Shown here one piece after another: positions 15,847 through 21,808 of a stretch of 21,808 nucleotides of DNA; positions within the stretch are counted from its first letter, which is position 1, and each line of letters opens with the position of its first letter. Under the pieces are notes generated by a model, which saw only the letters and a program-made list of their open reading frames with translations, ran no database searches and was not told the origin of the DNA. The DNA is from an uncultured Veillonella sp. (GTDB lineage Bacteria; Bacillota; Negativicutes; Veillonellales; Veillonellaceae), in contig NZ_UQYC01000030.1 in assembly GCF_900545205.1 (NCBI RefSeq), forward strand, positions 1 through 21,808, given 5' to 3'. The position numbers were made by a program, and so were the translations under genes.

Positions 15847-16572
15847 CTATACGGTACCTTCTAAGGCTGCAGTGAATACAATATCATCCTCTTCATAGCG
15901 CATTTCCATGATTTGTTGTTTCAACAATTCTAAAACAGCCATAAAGATCGTTACCATACCACTTTTTGTTTCAATTGCTGCTAATAACTCTCTAAAATGT
16001 AAACTTTCACCACGACGTATACGACTAGATAAAGACAGAATCATATCTTCTAAGCTATAACTGTCTTTTTCAACCTTTACTTCACGAATAGGTTCTTCTT
16101 CAGGTAATTCCTTAGCTCGCTTTAAGGTTTGATAAAAAATCTCGTATAATTGGGAAAGCTCTAAATTATATACATTATCTAATCCAAGTACGCTTGTTTC
16201 TTCAGGTCTACTAAATATATTGGCAGAAATAGCTGTACGCTCCATTAATAGCGCTGTAAAATCCTTGATTTTCTTAAACTCTACTAATTTTGCTACTAAT
16301 TCATCACGTGGATCCTCAGCTTCATCTGGTTCAGGTTCAGCTTTAGGCAGTAACATACGCGATTTAATCTGCAATAAGGTAGATGCCATTACAAGAAACT
16401 CACTACTATAATGAATATCAAAGTGATTCCAATTATCTAAATATTCCAAGTATTGACTCGTAATTTCAACGATAGGAATATCGGTGATTTCTATTTTATG
16501 TTTTTCAATGAGATGTAAAAGCAGGTCTAAAGGACCTTCAAAAACATCTAACTTATAATTATAATCTCCCAT
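15847..16572 (-). CDS. scpA: Segregation and condensation protein A (kleisin)
   Basis: ScpA is the kleisin that bridges the Smc heads and carries ScpB. The 241-residue protein has the N-terminal Smc-neck-binding segment (YKLDVFEGPLDLLLHLIEKHKI, then ITDIPIVEITSQYLEYL). An acidic linker (PEPDEAEDPRDELV) follows, and the C-terminal winged helix (about 170-235) ends in the Smc-cap-binding region (TIFMAVLELLKQQ, EMRYEEDDI). The frame extends to a TTG at 16581, but the ATG at 16572 is preferred because AAGGA lies 9 nt before it; the extension adds only three residues. It is the first gene of the seven-gene unit and has its own promoter. Confidence 0.95.
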   Translation of the reverse strand: MGDYNYKLDVFEGPLDLLLHLIEKHKIEITDIPIVEITSQYLEYLDNWNHFDIHYSSEFLVMASTLLQIKSRMLLPKAEPEPDEAEDPRDELVAKLVEFKKIKDFTALLMERTAISANIFSRPEETSVLGLDNVYNLELSQLYEIFYQTLKRAKELPEEEPIREVKVEKDSYSLEDMILSLSSRIRRGESLHFRELLAAIETKSGMVTIFMAVLELLKQQIMEMRYEEDDIVFTAALEGTV

Positions 16573-16609
16573 AAACCCCAATCCTTAGAAAATATACTTT
16601 AACTATATA

Positions 16610-16639
16610 ATTATAAAGCATTTATAGTAGTACTTTCAA
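16610..16639 (-). promoter_or_regulatory. Promoter of the scpA to ispH::rpsA unit
   Basis: On the minus strand TTGAAA (16639-16634) lies 18 bp before a perfect TATAAT (16615-16610), which is 37 nt ahead of the scpA ATG. This is the best promoter upstream of the seven-gene unit. Confidence 0.7.
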
Positions 16640-16651
16640 ATAATTGTTTTT

Positions 16652-16681
16652 TTTACAGTCATCTGCTATCTTTATTATAGT
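16652..16681 (+). promoter_or_regulatory. Possible promoter of the phosphoethanolamine-transferase-like gene
   Basis: TTTACA (16652-16657) and TATAGT (16676-16681) are spaced by 18 bp, 56 nt before the ATG at 16738. The surrounding sequence is very AT-rich, so other -10 boxes are possible. Confidence 0.4.
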
Positions 16682-16737
16682 AATTATTATATATTATAAA
16701 AAATTTTATTGTGTATTCCTTTAAGAGGGGATTTATT

Positions 16738-18570
16738 ATGTCATCTAGTTTAAAGCAAATTGGGAGAAACCCCATTTTCCGCTTTGGTATCATTGGTATT
16801 GTTTTATATATAGCTCTATTTTTCATCTATGAACCTATTACATTAGGACTAGATGTTGAAGATATAACGATTTTAGCAGTACCAACAATCGTAGGTACTT
16901 TTTTATTTCAATACTTTATGGGTTGTACCGTTTTTCATAGACCATTTTTAGGATATGGTTTAGTCGGTATTCTTTGGGCTCTTACATTCCCACTCCTTTT
17001 CCACTGGTCTTATGTTAAGCCTTTATATTTCTATGAATTCGCTAATGACTTCTTATTTGGCCTACTCATTTTTATGGGCTTATCTGGAATTCAATTCTTA
17101 CTAAACCAGACGAATCGTCTTCATAAAACCACATCATTAATCATGGCAATCATTACCATGATATTAAGTCTTATTCCATTCTTACAAATTGGATACTACT
17201 TAACTACCTGGCATTGTTTAACGCCAGCAAGCTTACTAGCAGTATATATGACAAACCCTGAAGAAGCCTTTGGTTTCTTAAAAAATGCAGCCGGTATTCC
17301 TGGTCTTATCGCTGTTGGTATAGGTCTAGTAGCTTGGACGTATCTACTTTACTGGTCTAATCTAGGAATGAAAGCCGTAGTAAACTTAAATACTACACGA
17401 CCTATGCGCTCTACATTGCTCATTGCGTCTATTGTCGCATTCTTAGTATATGTACCATTCTTCTTATTCCCTAAAACATGTATTGTAGCAAACTGGATTG
17501 CAGCTGGCGATTATGTAAAACAGATGCAACAATATAATGATAACCATCATTTAGTTTTCGATTCCTTTAATTTAGATACAAAGGAAACCTCTGCTAACAA
17601 AACACCTGGTACGATCATATTGGTAATTGGTGAGTCTAGTTCTCGTGATTATATGAAGGTTTATAATCCAAACTTCCCTTATGACGATACACCATGGCAA
17701 GGTAATATGCGCTCTAATAACAAAGATTTTGTGTTCTTTGATAACGCATACTCATCCTATGTACAAACAGTACCAACTCTAGAACGCGCTCTATCCGAAC
17801 GCAATCAATATGATGATAAACCATTCCTTGATTCAGCAAACATCTTAGACGTAGCTAAAAAGGCTGGTTATACTACTTCTTGGTTTAGTAACCAAGGTGT
17901 ATTTGGTGAATACGATACAGCCATTTCTCTAATGGCCAAAACGGCAGATACTACAAAATGGTCTCACGAATCATATGCATTCTCTGACCGCTATGATGAA
18001 TCTTTATTGCCTTTATTACAATCTGTAGATCCAACGAAAAATAACTTTATCGTTATTCATATCATGGGTAGTCATATTTATTACAATGACCGTTACCCTC
18101 ATGAGTTTAGTAAATGGAAACAAGGCCCGTATCCAGATGGCCAAGAAGCATATGCTAATAGCCAACTTTATACTGATTGGTTATTACAACAAATCTATAC
18201 GTATGGTAAGGAAAAATTAAACTTACAAGCTATGGTCTATTTCTCTGACCACGGTGAAAGTTTAGATAAATCTCATAACCCAGATACATTTGACTTTGTT
18301 ATGACTCACATTCCATTCTGGATTTATTTATCCCCTCAATATCGTGCAGCGTATCCTCAAACTGCAGAGGAACTTACTAAGCATGAACATCAATACTTTA
18401 CAAATGATTTACTATATGACACATTAATCGGTCTCATGCATGCACCTAACCAACGCTATGATGCAACACGAGACTTCAGTAATGGTAAGTATCGATTTAA
18501 TTTACATAACCTTACTACCTTACTGGGGGAACAACCATTAACTAACGATCCTGTAAATGCAGGTAAATAA
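16738..18570 (+). CDS. Membrane sulfatase-fold transferase, probable phosphoethanolamine transferase (EptA/CptA-like)
   Basis: The 610-residue protein has a hydrophobic N-terminal half with about seven possible membrane segments (near 14-31, 43-61, 72-90, 105-122, 133-155, 188-206 and 227-244). A large domain of the alkaline phosphatase/sulfatase superfamily follows. Active-site features visible are VIGESSSRDY (Glu299), a threonine in VQTVPTLERAL (Thr344) matching the EptA nucleophile position, GSHIYYNDRYP (His446), SDHGES (Asp504, His505) and THIPFWIY (His524). EptA-type enzymes move phosphoethanolamine from phosphatidylethanolamine onto lipid A or core sugars on the outer face of the inner membrane. 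The ATG at 16738 follows AGGGG with 7-nt spacing; the open frame to 16711 is not used. Single gene, own promoter and terminator. The acceptor is unknown, and another phospho-transferase of the superfamily is possible. Confidence 0.8.
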   Translation: MSSSLKQIGRNPIFRFGIIGIVLYIALFFIYEPITLGLDVEDITILAVPTIVGTFLFQYFMGCTVFHRPFLGYGLVGILWALTFPLLFHWSYVKPLYFYEFANDFLFGLLIFMGLSGIQFLLNQTNRLHKTTSLIMAIITMILSLIPFLQIGYYLTTWHCLTPASLLAVYMTNPEEAFGFLKNAAGIPGLIAVGIGLVAWTYLLYWSNLGMKAVVNLNTTRPMRSTLLIASIVAFLVYVPFFLFPKTCIVANWIAAGDYVKQMQQYNDNHHLVFDSFNLDTKETSANKTPGTIILVIGESSSRDYMKVYNPNFPYDDTPWQGNMRSNNKDFVFFDNAYSSYVQTVPTLERALSERNQYDDKPFLDSANILDVAKKAGYTTSWFSNQGVFGEYDTAISLMAKTADTTKWSHESYAFSDRYDESLLPLLQSVDPTKNNFIVIHIMGSHIYYNDRYPHEFSKWKQGPYPDGQEAYANSQLYTDWLLQQIYTYGKEKLNLQAMVYFSDHGESLDKSHNPDTFDFVMTHIPFWIYLSPQYRAAYPQTAEELTKHEHQYFTNDLLYDTLIGLMHAPNQRYDATRDFSNGKYRFNLHNLTTLLGEQPLTNDPVNAGK

Positions 18571-18671
18571 TCTAGACTATTTCTTGAACTGAGTTAATCA
18601 TATTAATCTGTTATCAGTAAAGCATATAATTATGTAATGATAGCCAGTTAAGGTTATAGTAAAGAAAAAAC

Positions 18672-18705
18672 AAAAAAGAGATGAGTTAAAACTCATCTCT
18701 TTTTT
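18672..18705. terminator. Bidirectional terminator between the transferase and DUF523 genes
   Basis: A 15-bp stem (18672-18686 and 18691-18705, 4-nt loop) is bounded by A- and T-runs that form its own ends. It serves the plus-strand transferase and the minus-strand DUF523 gene, whose stop codon lies inside the stem. Confidence 0.9.
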
Positions 18706-19148
18706 TGTTCTATTAATAAATCAATATCATCTTCTGTATACACTTCAATATTATTCTTTAATAGAGCCTCTACAGTGCATCCATGACCATCCCGTAGGGT
18801 TTTACTAAAGGTACCATCATAAATGCGCTTATAGCCGCAACTAGGGCTTTTTGCTTTCATTAGAGCCCGATTACACTCATTTTGAAAAGCTATATCTAAT
18901 GTATTCTGAGCGCCTATAAGGAATTCTTTAGTTACATCAGTCCCATTAGCTGTACATATACGTTCTCCTTGTCGTTCTGCAGGATCACGCGGTGTACTAA
19001 GTCCACCTAATACTTCTGGACATACAGGTACTAAATCAAACATTTCTTTTAACAATGGTAATTTCGCTATATAATTATCTTTTCCATCATAACGACATGA
19101 TACGCCGCATAGACATTCACTAATTAGCAATTTAGGTTTCGTATTCAT
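18693..19148 (-). CDS. DUF523 family protein (YbbK-like)
   Basis: The 151-residue protein matches the DUF523 family: ISECLCGVSCRYDG at 10-22, VPVCPEVLGGLSTPRDPAE (41-59), and KAKSPSCGYKRIYDG (98-112). It is unusually rich in cysteine (12, 14, 18, 43, 65, 92, 104, 124), several in conserved motifs, which suggests a metal or Fe-S site; this is inference. Biochemical function is not established for the family, although some members in other bacteria are fused to a DUF1722 domain, which is absent here. There is no Shine-Dalgarno before the ATG (19148), which is unusual next to its neighbours. The gene lies just downstream of the tRNA operon terminator and ends inside a shared terminator stem. Confidence 0.88.
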   Translation of the reverse strand: MNTKPKLLISECLCGVSCRYDGKDNYIAKLPLLKEMFDLVPVCPEVLGGLSTPRDPAERQGERICTANGTDVTKEFLIGAQNTLDIAFQNECNRALMKAKSPSCGYKRIYDGTFSKTLRDGHGCTVEALLKNNIEVYTEDDIDLLIEQKKR

Positions 19149-19188
19149 AGTATTATTTAATATGTAGTATTAAAACTTAATTTACATA

Positions 19189-19217
19189 AGAAAAAAAGAC
19201 TAACCGAAGTTAGTCTT
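19189..19217 (-). terminator. Terminator of the tRNA operon
   Basis: A 9-bp stem (19217-19209 and 19204-19196) with a C(UUCG)G tetraloop is followed on the minus strand by a T-run. It begins 4 nt after the CCA end of tRNA-Leu. Confidence 0.95.
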
Positions 19218-19220
19218 AAT

Positions 19221-19309
19221 TGGTGCCGAGGACCGGAATCGAACCGGTACGGTTGTTTCCAACCGACGGATTTTAAGTCCGTTGCGTCTGCCTGTTCCGC
19301 CACCCCGGC
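19221..19309 (-). tRNA. tRNA-Leu (anticodon TAA)
   Basis: An 89-nt class II tRNA with a long variable arm. The acceptor stem pairs GCCGGGG with CCTCGGC, the anticodon loop reads CTTAAAA (TAA), the T-loop is GGTTCGATTCC, and the CCA end is encoded. It is the last of five tRNAs transcribed together. Confidence 0.96.
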
Positions 19310-19323
19310 ATGGGTAACGTTTG

Positions 19324-19398
<75 letters not shown>

Positions 19399-19407
19399 AT
19401 ATAAAGT

Positions 19408-19482
19408 TGGAGCGGGAAACGAGATTCGAACTCGCGACCCCCGCCTTGGCAAGGCGGTGCTCTACCGCTGAGCTATTCCCGC
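19408..19482 (-). tRNA. tRNA-Gly (anticodon GCC)
   Basis: A 75-nt cloverleaf. The acceptor stem pairs GCGGGAA with TTCCCGC, the anticodon loop reads TTGCCAA (GCC), the T-loop is AGTTCGAATCT, and CCA is encoded. It lies 9 nt before tRNA-Cys. Confidence 0.97.
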
Positions 19483-19489
19483 ATGTACA

Positions 19490-19565
<76 letters not shown>

Positions 19566-19570
19566 ATGAA

Positions 19571-19646
19571 TGGCGACCCCGATCAGATTTGAACTGACGA
19601 TCTTCGCCGTGACAGGGCGACATGTTAACCGCTACACCACGGGGCC
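19571..19646 (-). tRNA. tRNA-Asp (anticodon GTC)
   Basis: A 76-nt cloverleaf. The acceptor stem pairs GGCCCCG with CGGGGTC (one G-U), the anticodon loop reads CTGTCAC (GTC), the T-loop is AGTTCAAATCT, and CCA is encoded. It is the first of the five tRNAs and lies 5 nt before tRNA-Phe. Confidence 0.97.
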
Positions 19647-19665
19647 GTATCCAAAGTACTTGCTT

Positions 19666-19694
19666 AGTATATCGGTTATCAGGACTTTTGTCAA
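19666..19694 (-). promoter_or_regulatory. Promoter of the Asp-Phe-Gly-Cys-Leu tRNA operon
   Basis: On the minus strand a perfect -35 TTGACA (19694-19689) and -10 TATACT (19671-19666) are spaced by exactly 17 bp, about 20 nt before tRNA-Asp. This is the strongest promoter in the window. It starts 2 nt after the stop codon of the upstream hydrolase gene. Confidence 0.93.
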
Positions 19695-19696
19695 CA

Positions 19697-20293
19697 CTAT
19701 CCTACAATATTTTTGATGAATTCTTCTTCATCTTTTAATGTTGTGGATTCTTTATGTCCTGGGTCGATTATTAAATCCTTAGACAAAGTTAATATATACT
19801 TCAAACTATTAATCAAATCTTCTGGATTACTATTATAATTGTCAGTATTCCCTACATTTTGTTTGAATACAGTATCCCCTGAAAATAGATGTCCTTCAAT
19901 TTCAAAACAAACAGAACCAGCACTATGCCCAGGTGTGTGATGGACAATAACTTCAAAGGGTCCTAATTGTAGTTTACCTATTACTAAATCGTTACAATTA
20001 GTATACATTTTCTTCTTGTAAACACTTGGTCTGCGACGAATTAATTGTAACAATTCTTGATCTAAAGGATGTAAATAAGCAGGAATATTATAATGCTCAC
20101 ATACCTCATCAAGAGCTGACACATGGTCACAATGACCATGTGTTAATAGAACTGCTATTGGTTCAGAATCCCCTACCATTTCAATGATATGCTTACTATG
20201 AAATCCAGGATCAATTATTAAAGATTTACCCTCTTTAACAAGTACGTAGCAATTCGCTTTATAAAGCCCTAGAGGGCGTTTTATAATATTCAT
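19697..20293 (-). CDS. Metallo-beta-lactamase-fold hydrolase (glyoxalase II-like)
   Basis: The 198-residue cytoplasmic protein has the full dinuclear zinc set of the MBL fold. It shows THGHCDH (His52, His54, Asp56, His57), His123 in HHTPGHSAGS, Asp140 in FSGDTVF and His180 in DPGHKEST. Size and motif spacing resemble the short YcbL/glyoxalase II-like hydrolases, which cleave thioesters. The C-terminal substrate-binding domain of true GloB is missing. The substrate is therefore not known. The ATG (20293) follows AGGGGGC and lies 12 nt after the trkH stop, so it is probably co-transcribed with trkH, though a functional link is not obvious. It has no visible terminator before the tRNA promoter. 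Confidence 0.9.
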   Translation of the reverse strand: MNIIKRPLGLYKANCYVLVKEGKSLIIDPGFHSKHIIEMVGDSEPIAVLLTHGHCDHVSALDEVCEHYNIPAYLHPLDQELLQLIRRRPSVYKKKMYTNCNDLVIGKLQLGPFEVIVHHTPGHSAGSVCFEIEGHLFSGDTVFKQNVGNTDNYNSNPEDLINSLKYILTLSKDLIIDPGHKESTTLKDEEEFIKNIVG

Positions 20294-20305
20294 ATTATTC
20301 GCCCC

Positions 20306-21793
20306 CTATAAAATACGATACCGCTTGGAAGATTGTTTTTTTATAAAATACCCTTCCCAGAATTGAGGATGAAGCATAACAAGAATGGTAAATAATTCTA
20401 AACGCCCCAATATCATATCAACAATAGCTATACATTTTGCTGAGTCAGGCATAGCACCAAAGGAATCAGTGGGACCGAATCCACCAAAACCAAGGCCAAC
20501 ATTACTTAAGAATGCTGTTATCACTTGCATAGAATCATATGTGGATAAACCAGTGCAAGTCATCAAAAAGACAGAAACAACATAAATCATTAAGTATAAA
20601 AATAAAAATTGTTGTGTCATTTGAATCCACTTGGTAGGCATTGGTTTACCATTGATGCGTACAACTTGAACCATATCTGGATGAATCGATTTACGCAGAT
20701 AAATGATACTACTTTTAATTAAAATAATGAGACGTATAATTTTAACGCCCCCTGTGGTAGAACCACTACAACCACCAAAAAATGATGAAATAAAGAGCAT
20801 CATCTGAGCTGCAGCAGGCCATAAATCATAATCGCTAACAGCAAATCCACTACCAGTTTGAATCGATACAAGATTGAAGGACGCATCCCTAATAATTTGT
20901 ATTGGATCATTTATAGTAGATTGTAAGGCTAATGATAATCCAATAATTATAATGCCTATTAGAATTACAAGCCAATACATGCGTGTTTCAAAATCATCAA
21001 TTAAAATACGAATCCCTTTATGAAGAGCATTATAGTATACAGAAAAATTTCCGCCTGCTAATATCATAAAGAATATAAATACAAAGCAAATATAGTTATT
21101 CTGCTCATAAACAAACGTACCAGCTGATGTAGGTGTAAAACCACCTGTAGATATAATAGAAAATGCATAATTAAGTGCATCAAATGGTTCGATTCCACCC
21201 GCCCATAGCATGAGGAAACAAACTCCAGTGAACACAATATATAACCGCCAAAGTTTTGTAGCCATTGATTGAATACGAGGCATAACTACACCTGGTTTTG
21301 GTACCGAAGCTTCTGCATTAAACATATGAGCTGCGTCAGCACCAAGATTTTTCAAGAAGGATAAAATAAGGACGATAATCCCCATCCCACCAATCCAGTG
21401 CATAAGTCCACGCCATAATACAAATGTATTCGGTAAATCATCTACACTATTAATAATAGTAGCACCAGTTGCAGTAATCCCAGATGTAGCTTCAAACAGC
21501 GCATCAAACACATTGACTAAAATACCACTACCAAGAAATGGTAAGGAGCCTAAGATAACGGTTAATATCCATGTAGCTGATACTACTAAATACCCATCGC
21601 GAAGACTAAAGCTTTGACTTTCTTTGCCATAATAAGATAAAAGTCCACCTAAGCCGAATGAAATACCGGTGGTAATCAAAAATGACCAATATGCAGTTTC
21701 AAATACGACACCATATATAAAGGGTATCAATGTAAAAATCCCAAATATATATAATAGCCGCCCCACTAAGGACATGACAATTTGAATGCGCAT
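20306..21793 (-). CDS. trkH: TrkH family potassium uptake protein
   Basis: TrkH is the membrane subunit of Trk/Ktr potassium transporters, built from four M1-P-M2 repeats. The 495-residue protein is hydrophobic throughout. It shows the four selectivity-filter loops with their conserved glycines: TATGAT (107-112), STGGF (215-219), QTGSGF (312-317) and NVGLGFGG (431-438). It also has the intramembrane-gate region GCSGSTTGGVK near 341-351 and the late LGRLELFT motif. The ATG (21793) follows GGAGGGA near the right edge of the window. The regulatory partner TrkA is not in the window and could lie upstream, beyond the edge. Length is standard for TrkH. Confidence 0.95.
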   Translation of the reverse strand: MRIQIVMSLVGRLLYIFGIFTLIPFIYGVVFETAYWSFLITTGISFGLGGLLSYYGKESQSFSLRDGYLVVSATWILTVILGSLPFLGSGILVNVFDALFEATSGITATGATIINSVDDLPNTFVLWRGLMHWIGGMGIIVLILSFLKNLGADAAHMFNAEASVPKPGVVMPRIQSMATKLWRLYIVFTGVCFLMLWAGGIEPFDALNYAFSIISTGGFTPTSAGTFVYEQNNYICFVFIFFMILAGGNFSVYYNALHKGIRILIDDFETRMYWLVILIGIIIIGLSLALQSTINDPIQIIRDASFNLVSIQTGSGFAVSDYDLWPAAAQMMLFISSFFGGCSGSTTGGVKIIRLIILIKSSIIYLRKSIHPDMVQVVRINGKPMPTKWIQMTQQFLFLYLMIYVVSVFLMTCTGLSTYDSMQVITAFLSNVGLGFGGFGPTDSFGAMPDSAKCIAIVDMILGRLELFTILVMLHPQFWEGYFIKKQSSKRYRIL

Positions 21794-21808
21794 AGTCCCT
21801 CCAAACTA

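Overview
The window is a stretch of core chromosome from a low-GC bacterium. It most resembles a Negativicute of the Veillonella type. Three things point there: an IspH protein fused in frame to ribosomal protein S1 repeats (known in Clostridia and Negativicutes), Firmicute gene orders (yicC-remA-gmk-rpoZ-coaBC; scpA-scpB-rluB), and an LPS-type phosphoethanolamine-transferase-like enzyme, which suits a diderm Firmicute. The genus is an inference from gene content. I see no insertion sequence, prophage, CRISPR array, integrase or clearly foreign gene.

Layout. At 1-294 is the start of metK on the minus strand, behind a SAM-I (S-box) riboswitch and its own promoter. At 359-3630, minus strand, is the unit yicC-remA-gmk-rpoZ-coaBC, with a strong hairpin between rpoZ and coaBC. 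rqcH (3758-5473) is divergent from it on the plus strand and meets the next minus-strand unit at a bidirectional terminator. That unit is rsmD-coaD-coiled-coil gene (7042-5516). Next comes der-plsY-gpsA (10042-7110). Then a tightly packed seven-gene minus-strand unit runs from 16572 to 10157: scpA, scpB, rluB, a HI0933-type flavoprotein, cmk, plsC and ispH::rpsA. It ends at a strong terminator whose T-tract overlaps the likely der promoter. A plus-strand membrane transferase of the EptA/sulfatase type (16738-18570) stands alone and converges on a DUF523 gene. Five tRNA genes (Asp, Phe, Gly, Cys, Leu) follow on the minus strand at 19646-19221, with a near-consensus promoter and a UUCG-loop terminator. 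The window ends with a metallo-beta-lactamase-fold hydrolase and trkH.

The genes are mostly housekeeping. They cover coenzyme A synthesis (coaBC, coaD), phospholipid synthesis (gpsA, plsY, plsC), isoprenoids (ispH), nucleotides (gmk, cmk), ribosome assembly and rescue (der, rsmD, rluB, S1, rqcH, yicC), chromosome segregation (scpA, scpB), transcription (rpoZ, remA), S-adenosylmethionine (metK) and potassium uptake (trkH).

The observation most worth testing is a perfect AAGGAGGT Shine-Dalgarno sequence inside the ispH::rpsA fusion, 10 nt before an in-frame ATG at the domain boundary. It could let a free four-domain S1 protein be made from the same message. No gene-free stretch longer than 300 bases lacks an explanation.
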